Assembly: GCF_030445035.2 (NCBI RefSeq)
Contig: NC_092216.1
Coordinates: 16,803,405 to 16,867,404 of the forward strand
Origin: Dasypus novemcinctus
Lineage: Eukaryota; Chordata; Mammalia; Cingulata; Dasypodidae
DNA: 64,000 bases
Direction: 5' to 3'
Shown here: positions 45,080-57,695 of the stretch, piece after piece
Layout of the letters: every line of letters begins with the position of its first letter
Position numbering within the stretch: position 1 is the first letter of the stretch
Program-made: the position numbers and the translations under genes
Notes under the pieces: model-generated
The model's input: only the letters and a program-made list of their open reading frames with translations
Databases searched by the model: none
What the model was told of the DNA's origin: nothing

Positions 45080-46970
45080 ATGCTAGAAAACAGAGTCTGC
45101 AGCATGATTGAAGGGCCAAGAATTAATTTAGGAGGTCCAAGCCCAGGGGATTTTGGGTATGAAACAAGGGAAGTGAAATAATTGGGAAAAAAAGAATGAG
45201 ATATGATTCTTTACAACACTCTGTAGCTGTTCACAAGACAACAGTTTTTTCTTTAAAGGGTATAAGGGAGAAATGAACCTTGAAAAAAAGAAAGATGGAT
45301 TATCTTCAAAGCTGCTTAATTCTCATCCTACAAAGAACTATCTCATTCATCCCTTGTTGTAGCATCATCTGATCCTCATGTGATGTCTCTGAAATCAAGA
45401 GCCTTCACCAGCTAAAGGGTGCTAATATATACAAGACCAAAAGTGGACAGACGAACCTGGAATAGGTAAAGGTCCTGTCTAAGGAAAAGAGATAAAGGAG
45501 GGGAATCTAAGTAACAGTGTTATGCCCAATACAAAGCTAAGCAAGGAAGTTATTTAGCACCCTTCCAAGCTGTATTTTCTTCTATTACGTGTCTCACCAT
45601 TTTATATGATACACATTACTTTTAGGTTCTATATCATTTGTTTCTATTATTAAAATGTATGGAAATTGATTGCAACGATTGTCTGTTTTGGTCATCTAGG
45701 CCTAAGTAATGCCCACCACATGACGGTTGCTAAGTAATTCTTTGGCAAGTAAATAAATGAGTGAGTCAATAAGTATCTATATAAAGAGATTAACTCCAAA
45801 ATAGAACAGTTAAAATGACTGTTCTTTAACCTTAGGTTATATGCTTTTTCCCTATGGTGAAGCATTTTAACATGCTAATTCTACAAGTCAATGAATCGCA
45901 TGGAATATGGCCTGATGAAAGCTTTGGGATTAGCATTTCATTAGCTATTGCAGTTTAGCTAGCCAAAGCTGTTTGCTGAGGTTGTATTTTGGAAAACTTG
46001 CAATGCATTATTGAGCCTTTCAAAAAATCGGGCCTCCCAACTTAGAGAAAGTGATAGAAATTTGATATAAAAGAATTAAATCTATTTCACTCAACTTTGA
46101 ATATATTTTCTTGTGATTTAGAAAGTTATTCCAATTATTTAAATAATGATAAGTATTGAGTTAACTACTTTCAGAACATTTTATATGGAATTTATAAATG
46201 GGAATATTTTTATTAATTTCAAGTATGATTTTAAATCATTCCTTACATAAGCCTATAAACTATTTTCTTTACAAAATAGATATAACAAGATTTTAAGGTA
46301 ACTTATTGGGCAATTTAAAGCACCTAAGTTTGCATCCTTGAAAGTATTTATTGGTGTACTTGACATTGTAGCTTTATGATAATGAGTCTATGCATTTTCT
46401 TTTCATTTTGCCTAGTAGCATATTTCACCAGTTTTTTATTTATTTATACAATTTGCTTAGTAGTAAAAATAGTGACAGGTGAATCAATTTAAATATGCTC
46501 CATATTTTCAATCCTTATGATTAATATATAATGTGTAATAAATTCCACATGTAATTTATTTTTTCAGTATTCAGAATAGAGAATAAAAATCATAGGTCTT
46601 ATTTCTACATTTTACACACTTAAAAGCAGACAGATTTATTCATTCTTACATTGATCCTTTATTGAAGGATTACCATATAAATATTACTACATAAATAACT
46701 ACTTGGTAGACTGAGAACATTTTGCCCCTTACACCTGACTTTATCAAAACAAAGGTTGTTGGCATTTAAAGTATCATATATAGATAGAAAGTGTGCTTAA
46801 TATTGTTAAGTAACAGAACTGGGTCAAAGGTAAAATAGTGAAAATTATTCCATTTGCTCTGGTTCTTCCATACCATACTTATCTGTTGTGTTTTTTTTTG
46901 TTTGTTTTTTGTTTTGCTTAAGAGCGGGACATTTTAAAAAATGACAATTACATCTTAGCTTTTAAAAATC
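45080..46970. other. AT-rich region, no gene recognised
   Basis: Long AT-rich stretch. Around 45690-45790 the AAGTAAATAAATGAGTGAGTCAATAAG run resembles the 3' end of an L2 or MIR element. Nothing else can be supported. Confidence 0.35.
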
Positions 46971-46981
46971 TATAATTTTAT

Positions 46982-47397
46982 ATATTTGTTTATTTATTTA
47001 TTTTATTTATCTCCCCTTCCCCCCCACCCCAGTTGTCTCTTCTCTGTGTCTATTTGCTGCGTGCTCTTCTTTGTCCACTTCTGTTATTGTCAGCAGCACG
47101 GGAAATCTGTGTTTCTTTTTGTTGCGTCATCTTGTTGTGTCAGCTCTCTGTGTATGCAGTGCCATTCCTGGGCATGCTGAACTATCTTTCACGCTGGGTG
47201 GCTCTCCTTACAGGGTACACTCCTTGCGTGTGGGGCTCCCCTATGTGGGGACACCCCTGTGTGGCACGGCACTCCTCGTGTGCATCAGCACTGCACGTGG
47301 GCCAGCTCCACATGGATCAAGGAGGCCCGGGGTTTGAACCACAGACCTCCCATATGGTAGACGGATGCCCTAACCACTGGGCCACGTCCACTTCCCT
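46982..47397 (-). mobile_element. DAS-type SINE, antisense
   Basis: The reverse complement of the SINE: TTTATTTATTTTATTTATC tail side, CCCGGGGTTTGAACCACAG B-box, and CCACTGGGCCACGTCCACTTCCC head. AATTTTA flanks both ends (46974-46980 and 47399-47405). Confidence 0.85.
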
Positions 47398-47520
47398 CAA
47401 TTTTATTATTGTAACATATAGACAGCCTAAAATTTCCCTTTTAACCACATTCATATATATAATTCAGTGTTGTTAATTGCATTCACAATGTTGTGCTACC
47501 ATATGTTATTAGAATAAAAA
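47398..47520 (-). mobile_element. Old L1 3' end, antisense
   Basis: CCACATTCATATATATAATTCAGTGTTGTTAATTGCATTCACAATG is typical of the reverse-complemented 3' UTR of ancient L1. Part of it precedes the SINE at 46940-46981. Confidence 0.55.
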
Positions 47521-47649
47521 TAAAATTTAAGATGGAAACACACAAATTGTGAACTCAATTGTAAATGAAGGATTACAGTTAATAGAACAAATATATAAAT
47601 TTTCTTTGATGAATTCAAACAAATATACCATACTAATTCAAGATGTCAA

Positions 47650-48150
47650 AAATACAGTGGCGTTCTTGATATAGATGTGGAGTGGACACAAACATTCCAA
47701 GGTCCACAGGATGGAGGAATAGAGTATGGATTAGAGTGGCCTTCGTGATATTCTATTCATGAACTATTGTGATTAGTAATCGAAGAAAATGTGCATTGGT
47801 GTGGAGAAAGTGGCCATGGTGGCTGCTGGTGGTAGGGAGTGGGAGGGGGAGATGTGATGTGGGGACATTTTTGGGGGTTGGAGTTGTCCTGGGTGGTGCT
47901 GCAGGGACAGTTACCGGACATTGTATATCCTCCCATGGCCCACTGGGTGGACTGTGGGAGAGTGTGGGCTATGGTTTGGACCATTGACCATGAGGTGCAG
48001 CGGTGCTCAGAGATGTGTTCACCAAATGCAGTGAATGTCTCATGGTGATGGAGGAGGTTGTTGTTATGGGGGGAGGAGTGGGATGAGGGGGTGGGGGCTA
48101 TATGGGGACCTCATATTTTTTTAATGTAACATTAAAAAATAAATAAGTAA
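47650..48150 (+). mobile_element. L1 3'-end fragment
   Basis: Starts at the GATGTGGAGTGGACACAAAC segment, continues with GTGGCCATGGTGGCTGCTG and TTGGAGTTGTCCTGGGTGG, and ends at AATGTAACATTAAAAAATAAATAAG. Carries a G-rich tract at 48060-48105. Confidence 0.75.
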
Positions 48151-48166
48151 AGACAAAAAAAATAGG

Positions 48167-48590
48167 GTGGTGTGATCTTTAGGCTAATGTGTTGACTCGG
48201 CCAGGTAAATGCGCCCAGGTGTTTGGTCAAGCAAGCATTGGTTTAATTGTAATACAAGAACATTTATAGACTTTAGTCACCAGTGACTTTACTGCATAGA
48301 TAGCTGATTACATCTACATCAACTAGGGAGATTGCCATCAGCAATGAGTGATGCTTTATCCAATCAGTTGAATGCCTCAAGAGGGAAAGTGATTTCAGCA
48401 TTCAGGGAGAATTTCTCAGCTAGTCTTTGGACAGCCAACATCTCCCAGAAGTCATCATGAACCTTCAATGGACCTTCATCAGAGCCCCTTATTTGTAGCC
48501 TGACTGTGGATCCTTGACTTGTGCATTTCCATGGTCATCTGAGAGACTATGGTAAAATTGCATACTATTGACAGATATCTTCTGCAGTAT
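48167..48590 (+). mobile_element. Unclassified interspersed repeat, second copy
   Basis: Homologous to the minus-strand element at 12909-13327: GTGTGATCTTTAGGCTAAT start, GCAATGAGTGATGCTTTATC centre, ACATCTCCCAGAAG and GAGAGACTATGGTAAAATTGC near the end. The two copies have similar length but are clearly diverged. Confidence 0.6.
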
Positions 48591-48960
48591 TTGAACAGAT
48601 ATTTACACAATGATGTTCATAGAAGCATTATTTACAATTGCCAAAAGATGGATGCATCCTAAATGTCCAACAAGCACAGAATGAATAAGTAAAATGTAGT
48701 ATATACTGGTATTTACATACAATGGGATATTATTCAAACATAAATAGGAATGAAGTCCTGATACATGTAAGATGAGTTAACCTTGAAGATGTTATGTTGA
48801 GTGAAGTAAGCCAGACACAAAAGAATAATATTGTATGATCTTACTAATTTACATTAATTTGAATAAACAAATATATATAGAGTCGGAATAAGGGATATAG
48901 GTTACTAGGGGTGATTTCAGGGTAGTGAATAGGAAGTTAATACTTTTGTATTCCTTATTT
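48591..48960 (+). mobile_element. L1 ORF2 C-terminus to 3' UTR start
   Basis: TGTTCATAGAAGCATTATTTACAATTGCC and GTTATGTTGAGTGAAGTAAGCCAGACACA are hallmark sequences at the ORF2 end of mammalian L1, also seen at 25.5-25.7 and 12.0-12.1 kb. Confidence 0.7.
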
Positions 48961-49015
48961 ACCTGTATGTTATTTAGTGGTGAGTTACCTAATATTTTTC
49001 TATATATATATATAT

Positions 49016-49172
49016 TTTTAAAGATTTATTTATTTCTCTCCCCCTTCCCCCACCCACAAATTGTCTACTCTCTGTGTCAATTCACTGTGTTTTCCTCTGT
49101 GTCAGCTTCTATTCTTGTCAGCAGTCTGGGAATCTGCGTCATCTTGCTGCATCAGCTCTCCATGTGTGTGGC
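49016..49172 (-). mobile_element. SINE 3'-half fragment, antisense
   Basis: AAAGATTTATTTATTTCTC...CTACTCTCTGTGTCAATTCACTG and GCGTCATCTTGCTGCATCAGC are the reversed tail half of the tRNA-derived SINE. The tRNA head is missing. Confidence 0.6.
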
Positions 49173-49539
49173 GCCTATCTTTCAATATTGGAGATTTTTC
49201 AGATATCATTCTGTTAGACATTTCTAATTTCCTTATGGTATGAGAATAAACATCACATTAATTGAATATATTTAAATGCTTTAAATCATGTTTTATGGAA
49301 CAGAATAGGGTATAACTTGGTAAGTGTCCATTCCATTGTTCTACTTAAAAGTATGCAAATTCTGCTGTTATTAGATAGCATATTTATAAATGTCTTTTAA
49401 GTCAAGTTGGTTTATAGTTCAAGACATTAAAATTCTCAAGATTTTCTGTTTATTCTATTAAATTTTGAGAACAAGTTGTTGAAACTATGAATAATTATGA
49501 ATTTGTCTATTCTTACAGTTCTCCCAGACTTTGCTTCAC

Positions 49540-52340
49540 ATAACTTGAATCACTGGTACTAAATGCACAGAAGATAAGGGCTGTTACATTATTACTTGGG
49601 TGAAATCTATGATAAGCTGGAGGTAAGAAATTGTACAGGGAAGAGATAAAATGGGGGCATAGGGATACCTTTAGGTGGGGCTTTTTGGGCTTGAGGAGGG
49701 GCTAGGGATAGAAGGAAAGGTCAGATGGCCCAAGAAATTGGGAGTAGGGTAGTGGGAACATTTGAACATAGGGGGTTGTCAGGTATGTGGTTGAAACTAT
49801 AATGTTGAGAAAACTCTTTAGAAAATATAAGGAAGGTTACCTGTTTCAGATGCTTAAGGGGGGTGGGGCACCTGACACAGGGCAGGCTTCTAGGGAGTGT
49901 GTGAATGCTCATTTGTCATCGTGGGTTATATCACTGGGTGGAGACCCATACAATGAGAATGAAGTGATACCCACATCCTGGGGAGGACTAACATTCTCAA
50001 ACAGAAGGAATTGTATCTCCCGAGAGAACTGGTGGCTCCCAGTGGGTTAGGGCAGTCAGAGTATGTCAAGCTCTCAACATTGTTACAAGAATCTTTGAAT
50101 ATGGTCCTTCAAGTACTGAAGATTGATTGTCACTGTGGGCCCTGAGGGGAGGGGGAAAGAGGTATTATATAGATGGAATCAGTGTAACTGTGGGACAATG
50201 GAAGTGTTACACAAGATCATGCAATGCTAGATATAGGACATGGTAAATTACAACAACAATGTATAAAATCTATAGGCTAAAATGAAAACCATAATGTAAA
50301 ACATAATATAACTAAAAATTTAGAAAATTGTATGGTCTAAATATAAACCATAATAAAAACCCAAATGGAGCCATTTTGAAAGCTATCGTTTCAATATCTG
50401 TACATTGCTGTAGCAAATATAATATAAACATGTAAAAAGATCATTGCTTGGGAAGGCAAAAAGTGTTTGATGTTGGATATGTGAGAGTACTATATACTGT
50501 ATATGTGAATTACTGTGATCTAAAACTTTTGTGGAGATAAACTTAATAATTAGGAAAAAGAAAAGGAGAAGAAAGGATGTAGACACTGAGGAAGAAATGG
50601 AAGAAATTGCCTTGCCACTGTACATACAGGGCAACACCTATTGCAGTGATGAAAGGCAAAACATTAAAAACAAAGCTATTTCATTTTATAAATCTGCTAC
50701 CCCAAATTGTTTTTGCTTTATTTAATTTTTCTAAATTAATAAGTAGTCTATATCTAACCTTTAAACCCATCACTATATTCCATTTTACTATTAATGGATC
50801 CTGGCAATATATCTGGCTTCATTTTTTAAGAAGTTTTGGACCACTGAGTGGTTCAACTATGGCGGGGGAGGAACACAGGGGTGGGTTGTTATTGGTGGGG
50901 GTTACATGGTTGGGAGGGAGTTTTCCAGGGCATGTATTCAGGGTACATAAAAATGTTTGGATATTTTCATAGTGGTTACAGTTAAAAATGACAACTGAGG
51001 GAGTGCTGAGTTCCTAGCCAGGGGAGCTCTCTCACATTTCCCAATGGAACAGCAATAATCCCCCAAGAGCTATGGAAAAGACCAATAAAGAAGGATGGTC
51101 CAACAATGAGCCCTTGATACTGATAACTATTCTTATGAGCCTGTGTGCTTGAAATATGAACTAGGCCTAGAGCTGCAGGGTGCCTAAGATTTACCTCCTG
51201 AGAACCTCCATGTTGCTCAAATGTGACAACTCTCTAAGTCAAACTCAGCATGTAAATGCATTATCTTCCCCCCAGTGTGGGTCATGACTCCAGGGGACTA
51301 GCCTCCCTGGTGCCAAGGGATTACTACTGAGCACCAGCAGATGATGTAACTAGAAAAAGACCTGGAATAAAGGGGTCAACTCAGACCAGCAGAATATCTC
51401 AGCCTACATGTCATATCAGGTGTTAAAATCTGCTTTTTGACCCTGAATAAAAGGGGAAAATGGAAAGGACAAATTATATTATATGGCTATGAGTCTCCAA
51501 AAAAGAGTCAGAAGGTCATCAGTGGGGTCACACTTATGCATGCCTTAGGAGGGTCCCAGTGACAGCCAAAATAGATAGAAACCCAGGTACTGGGTCTCCT
51601 GAGGGCTACAGAGACCCACAGGTTCTATGGTCATGACAGATGGCTCTAGAGTTCAGTACCATGTCAGTAGGCCCTACTTTGGAGTTTGTGTCCCTGAATG
51701 TGATGGAGTTGGACTCTGATGTGGCCTTTTTACACATGCCTCTTCTGTTACTTTTACCGGAACTCTGGTTGGTGCTAGGGTTAGTGTATACTCAGGAGAC
51801 CTGAATTTCTGGACTGTCCATGTGACAGCCAGGCCCTGAGCCTCAGCAGACTTCTAACTCCTATCCTCTGGTTCACTGGACTTGATCTGGCCAGCTAACA
51901 GGGAGGAGGAAGAAGGTCAGTCACCACACCAGGGAGCTGAAGGTGCCTATAGCGGCAAGCAGGAGGATTACATCCATCATCCATGTGGAATCTAAACCCC
52001 CTCTCAATATAGAGGTGGAGTGGACATAACCATTGCAGGGTCTGTAGGGGGGAGGAATAGAGTATGGATTGGAGTGGACTTGCTGATATTCTACTACAGA
52101 ACTATTGTAGTTAGTAATGGAAGAAATTGTAGCATTGATGTGGACAAAGTGGCCACAATGCCTGCTGAGGGTAGGGAGATGGAGGAAGAGATATGATGCG
52201 GGGCCATTTTCAGGACTGGGAGTTGTCCTGCTTGGTACTGCGAGGATGGATGCTAGACATTGTATGTCCTGCCGAGGCCAACTGGGCGGACTGGGGGAGA
52301 GTATGGGCTATGCTCTGGACCATTGACCTTGAGGTGCAGC
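49540..52340 (+). mobile_element. Long L1 3' UTR, second copy (L1-E)
   Basis: Colinear with 25720-28560 of L1-D: GGTGAAATCTATGAT start, GGGCCCTGAGGGGAGG, ATGTAAAACATAAT, AAAAATGACAACTGAGGGA, CCTAGAGCTGCAG, GGTCACACTTATGCA and the GGAGTGGACATAACC terminal block. It breaks off at about 52340 before the usual AATGTAACATT end. No ORF is preserved in it. Confidence 0.75.
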
Positions 52341-52344
52341 ACAT

Positions 52345-53819
52345 CAGAGAATACATTTAATCAAAGGAATAAAGAACTCGTGCACGGAAAACTATAAAAT
52401 AATGCTGAAAGAAATCAAAAGCAAAACTTTATCAAAGGACATTCTGCATTGATGGACTGGAAGGCTAAATATTACTAAGGTGTCAATTTTACCCAAAGTG
52501 ATTTGCAGATTCAACACAATCCCAATTAGAAATCCAACACCTGACTTTGAAGAAACAGAGAAGTCAATCATCAAATTGAAATGAATGGGCCAAGAGGCTC
52601 TGTATAGCCAAAACCTTCTTGAAAATGAAAAACGAAGTACTCAATGAGAAAAGAATGGTCTCTTCAACACATTGTCCAGCAAAAATGAACTAAATTTGAT
52701 CAAGGACTTAAGATAAAAGACCCAATCAATAAAACTCTAGAAAAAGAAACTTAAGAAACATCTTCAGAACAGTATGTTAAGCAATGGATTCTTAGACTTA
52801 ACACCCAAACCACAAGCAAAACAGAAGAAAAATATAAATGGGACTTCATTAAAATTCAAATATTTTGTCCCTCAAATGACTTTATCATGAAAGTGAAAAG
52901 ACAACCTACTCAATCAAAAATATTTGGAAATTGCTTTTCCAAAAAAAAAAAAAAAAAAAAGTGCAGTATCCAGAATATCAAAAAAGAATTCCTATCATTC
53001 AACAATGAAAGGACAAACAACTCAATGTAAAAATCCGAAAAAGACTTGAATAGACAGTTTTCCAAAGAAGATAAAGAAATGGCTAAAAGCACATGAAAAG
53101 ATATTCCACATTATTAGCCTTTAGGGAAATGCAAATCAAAACCAGAATAAGATACCATCTCAAACCCATCAGAATAGTTGCTATTTAAAAAACTGAAAAT
53201 TGCAAGCATAGGAGAGGAGATGGAGATATAGCAACACTCATTTATTATTGGTGGGAATTTAAAATGGCAGTAACTGTGGAAGTTAGTTTGACAATTCCTC
53301 AGAAAGTTAAGTAGAGAAGTATCCTTTGACCAGTCAATCCCACTCGGGGTATATATCTAAATGTAGTAAAATAAGACTTAAATGAATATTTGTGCACAGA
53401 TGCTCAAAATAACATTATTCACAATTGCCAAAAGGAAGCAACTCAAGTGTCCATCAATCATCGAATGGGTAAACAAAAAGTGGTATATGCAGTAGCGGTG
53501 CTCAGAGATGTATTCACCAAATGCAATGAATGTCTCATGATAATGGAGGAGATTGTTGTTATGGGGGGAGTAGTGGTGTGAGGGGGCTGGAGGGTATATG
53601 GGGACCTCATACTTTTTGAATGTAATATTTTAAAAAATAAATAAAGACAAAAAAAAGTGGTATATGCATACAAAGGAACATTACTCAGCCTTGAAAAATA
53701 ATGAAGACTGACATATACTAAAACATGGATAAACCTTTAGGACATCATGTTGAGTAAAATAAACCAGACAAATGTATTATCCCACTAATCTGAAATATCA
53801 TGAATATGTATATTTATAG
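52345..53819 (+). mobile_element. L1-F: ORF2 3' half
   Basis: Starts in the ORF2 thumb region (GGAATAAAGAACT...TGATGGACTGGAAGGCTAAATATTA) and continues to the ORF2 end (TTGAGTAAAATAAACCAGACA near 53755). Many stops. It is interrupted by a small L1 tail at 53492-53651 and by an LTR at 53820. Confidence 0.7.
53492..53651 (+). mobile_element. 160-bp L1 tail insertion with 17-bp duplication
   Basis: Contains only the last part of the L1 3' UTR (GTAGCGGTGCTCAGAGATGT ... AATGTAATATTTTAAAAAAT). Flanked by exact copies of AAAAAGTGGTATATGCA at 53475-53491 and 53652-53668. Confidence 0.88.
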
Positions 53820-54320
53820 TGCTGGGGATGTCACCAACATAAACTCAGTGGCCATCTACCAGCCCTTCCTAGTCACCCTCCACCCCCCCACCTCCTTTTC
53901 TATTGTTTCAATGTGTTTCCATTCTGCAGTCTGGGGAAATGGTAGGTCTAAGAAAGGGGATGACCATGTCTTGAACAAGGAAATGAGGATCAAGGAGCCC
54001 CAGCTGCTGATCATGGTGGGAAATTTCAGTAGCCGCCTTTCCACTTGGATCATATAAATACCCCATCGTTGGAGCACAGATTTGTCTGTCCTCTCCAATA
54101 TGACGTAGACCGTGTGAAGCTTCTATCTACCAATGCTGTCCTGAGCAGTTTGGCTTCTACATTCATTAAACTGTCTAGGATAGGATCTCTTCCCCTACTG
54201 TTTTGCATACTGTGCAATGTAAGTAATAAAGCAGTGATTCGCTGGAAGATTTTGTTGTGCCTGATCCTGTGTTCTCACAATACACTGTGTAAAATCTCTC
54301 TCCACATATAAAAACTCTCT
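53820..54320 (+). mobile_element. Probable solo LTR inside L1-F
   Basis: It interrupts the L1 3' region between ATTTATAG and ATAGTAGAG, consistent with a 4-bp ATAG duplication. It starts with TG, has TATAAATA at 54053-54060 and AATAAA at 54225-54230, the spacing expected of U3/R/U5. The right end does not read CA, so that edge is uncertain. No internal retroviral sequence is present. Confidence 0.5.
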
Positions 54321-54840
54321 ATAGTAGAGTCAAAACTAGATTAAATGTTGCCATGGTTCTGGGTGGGGTAGGGAATGGGGAGTTAATGCTTAACTTACAG
54401 TCTCTGTTTGAGGGGATAGAAGGACTTTGGTAATGGATAGTGGTGATGATAATACAACTTTGTGAATTTAAATAACACCACTGAGTTGTATATTTGAAAG
54501 TGATAAAAAAGGGAAATTTTAAACCGTAAGTTTGTTAACAGAATAAAAATTTGAACAAAATAGAATTGAGCAACTCCAACAATGAACCATAAACTAAACT
54601 ATAGTCTACAGTTGATACTATAATTACAGTAATATTGTTTTGTCAATTTTAATGAAATACAGCACTGTTGGAAAGTGTTACTAATAGGAAAATTGTATGG
54701 AGGGGACTTTAGTAAATCCATACTTTCTACTTTATTTTTCTGTAAACATATGTCTAATTAAGTATATATGCATATTTATAATAACTTTATGTTGCTGAAG
54801 TAAATTTTGATTCAGTAAACATTGAATGTAGTGAAACTAC
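54321..54840 (+). mobile_element. L1-F 3' UTR
   Basis: Resumes after the LTR with GGGAATGGGGAGTTAATG and GGTAATGGATAGTGGTGATG, GAGTTGTATATTTGAAAGTG, then an old-L1 tail (TTTCTACTTTATTTTTCTGTAAAC). Confidence 0.65.
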
Positions 54841-55555
54841 TAGAGTAAACATAAGGATGATTTAATCCACTATAATACAATTGTTCTAGGTTATCTGAGT
54901 TTTTGATTTTATTATTCAATAGTGCAGTTAGAAATATGAATAATTGAACTCCATGCAATATGCTCATAATTCACACTTACTAAGCTTTTAATTTTATATT
55001 TGTAATTGAAATGCTTTATTTAATATATTCTTAAGAGTTTTCATGTTTTCTCATCTAGGAAATATAAATACCATGATGCCACTTTTGACATGTGTAATTC
55101 TGTTATTAATGAATAATTTGAAAGATATTTCCATTTTAATATTTTGCTTCAGTGTTCTAATATTTTTTATTGTCCCCAGTTCAAATTGTTTATTCAAAAT
55201 TTGACTAAAGCCAAATGTTTGCTTTAAAGAGAACTTTTAAAGAAAAACAGACAACATCTAGCTATATCCAATATTTGAATATCAAATATACATTCTGTAT
55301 AATGCTAAGATTAGGAAGTATCCACTCCTTGTATTAGACTGTAATATGAAACCTACACATAATTTTCTATCATAATGTTGTAGAAAGAATACATACTGTT
55401 TAGTGTGAATAAATTGATCAAGTTTCTTCTTTGACACTATGACTAAGTTGAAACAATATATTTGTTTTTCTGAAATGGTCCTCATCTGTTAAATTAGGCT
55501 GATAGTGCCACTCACAATGACATATTTATTAATATGAGAGGAATATTTCAAGTGT
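54841..55555. other. No gene or repeat recognised
   Basis: AT-rich intergenic DNA. Confidence 0.35.
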
Positions 55556-56145
55556 ATCTAATTGATAGTTATTTTAGTTTGCCAAAAGGCTACCAATGCA
55601 AAGTATTAGAAATAGGTTGGGCTCATAAAGAAAATTTATTTGGGGTAAAAGCTCATGTTTCTAAGACTGTGAAATGTCCAAATCAAGGCAGTATCAGAGA
55701 TCTTTTCTCACCAAAGTCAGCAACTGTTCATCCATCCTGTTGTCTGGTCTTGTGAAGACCAAGATGGCCACTGATCTCTTCCTGGTCTCTGCCTTCCCCT
55801 CTGTATTTATTGTCTCCTGGAGCTCAGCTCTGGGCAACCAGACACAAGGCTTGTCACTTTCTGGACCTCCTCTGTCAATCTCTTGGACCTTCTCTGCCTT
55901 TCCGCAGCTGTAGGTGATCCTGAGTTCCTCTCTCACATGGCCAGATCAAATATAGCAGAACTCCCTTTTCCTGTCTCTCTTTCTCTGTGTATGTCTCTTT
56001 TTATATCAGACCCAAGAAGAGGGTGGAAACTCAACCTGAGTCATGCCTTACTGACATAGTCCAATCAAAAGCCCTAAAGAGAACTTATCAAGTAACTATC
56101 AACTGAATTTAATGCAATCACGTGGTATACCTACAGGAATAGTTT
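55556..56145 (+). mobile_element. Unclassified repeat, copy 1
   Basis: Begins TTAGTTTGCCAAAAGGCTACCAATG...AGAAATAGGTTGG and has a TC-rich centre with repeated CTCTGCCTT and TCTCTCTTTCTC segments. Its last third contains CATGCCTTACTGACATAGTCCAATC. A similarly organised sequence is at 56560-57030. Family not identified. Confidence 0.4.
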
Positions 56146-56559
56146 AGAGAATGTAATTTTTCTGTTTTTGGGGATTCATAAAAGAATTTCAAACTGTCAT
56201 GGCACTCCAATAAAATAACTACTATTATTGCTGATGCTAATTTATTAGTCTCATTATATTCAACTCCCATGGGATTTGAAGGAAGGTGTATAAAGGCAAG
56301 TTCTAGACTGAAAAACTTCAAAGATAGAAGAGTAATAAGAGTGAAAAATTTACAGTTTTTTTTGTGTGTGAGATGAGTATGGACATACTGATTAATATTC
56401 CAGTTGTTAAATATAGCCAGTATTTAAAAATTATGGATAACAACTAAATTACTAAAGAAAACTTAAGAAAATAATACTAATTGTTTCAGAAAATGGCAGT
56501 AGAGGAGGAAAAAATGTCAGACAAATCCACGATGTTTAAAAATTCAGCAATGGAATATT

Positions 56560-57030
56560 GTCTTAGTCTCCTAGACTGCCAAATTGTGATATACTAGAAA
56601 TGGACTGGCTTTTACAAATGGAGATTTATTAGATTATAAGCTTACATTTTGAGGTTGAGGAAGAATATCCAAATCAAGCCATCCTCAGGCAATGCTTTCA
56701 TCCTGAAAACTATCTACTGGCAATCCTGGATTTGTCTCATATGGCAAGGTACATGGCAGTGTCTGCTGGCCCCTCCCTTCTCTTTTGGGTTCCAAAGCTT
56801 TCAGCTTCTGGATTCCTCTGTCTTTCGTTCTGCTCCTGTGCTTTCTCTCTCAGCTTCTGTGGGTTTCTCTCTGTCTCTCTCGGTATTCATCTGATTTAAA
56901 AAGGACTCCACTAGGGATTACGACCACTCTGGACCATGCCCTACTGAAGTAACCTAATACAGACAATAGGTTTATACCAACAGGAATGGATAAGCTCTAA
57001 GGACTTGACTTTTGGGGTTCCAAAAAAAGC
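56560..57030 (+). mobile_element. Unclassified repeat, copy 2
   Basis: Parallels 55556-56145: CTTAGTCTCCTAGACTGCCAAATTG...AGAAATGGACTGG at the left, TC-rich centre, and ACCATGCCCTACTGAAGTAACCTAATAC then CAACAGGAATGG at the right. The resemblance is by order and short matches. Confidence 0.4.
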
Positions 57031-57324
57031 CTCAAATGACCACAAGTGTGAATCTAATGTATAGTGATCTGACTATTTCTGAATTTGTGTTGTTATTCTA
57101 GAACACATTGGTGCATTGAAAAGCTGGGTATTTATATAAACTCTCTAAAGAATATTAGTAGACCATGAGATAAAATAAAGTTCATGTCCAAGGGAAAAAA
57201 TACAAGGGAAGCCTGAATTAGTTCTCTAATTAAAGATTATGGGGCAGTTTCAGTGTTGCCAGATCAAGGCAAATTTAAGAACAGTTGGTTTGTACAACAG
57301 CAGTGAAAAGATGTCACAGTTGTT

Positions 57325-57695
57325 TTTTTGTCCCCCACCCCCTACAGCTTGCTTGCTGTCTGCTCTCTGTGTCCATTCACTGTGCATCCTTCTGTGTATC
57401 TGTATTTATTTTATTTATCCCCCCCTCCTGTGGCTTGTTTTTGTTTTGCTCTCTGTGTCCACTCGCTCCGCCATCTTCTGTGGTTTTTTACTTGTCTTCC
57501 TTTTTTTTTGGTTGCATCACCCTGCTGAGTCAGCTCTCTGTGGTGCCTGCAGGCCGGGGGCCAGCAGTCTGCAGCACCTGCAGGCTGGCCACTCTCTGCT
57601 GCTGGGAGCCTACCTTCACAAGGAGACCCCAGGACATGAACCAAGTGCCTCCCATATGGTACGTGGGAGCTCAACTGCTTGAGTCACAGCCTCTT
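57325..57695 (-). mobile_element. tRNA-derived SINE relative, antisense
   Basis: Reverse complement shows GAAGAGGCTGTGACTCAAGC head and a body ending in AATAAATA-type and T-rich sequence. Two body-like CTCTCTGTGTCCA segments (57364, 57454) suggest a composite or tandem structure. Imperfect target copies flank it (TGTCACAGTTGTTTTT and TGCCACTGTTTTT). Confidence 0.6.
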
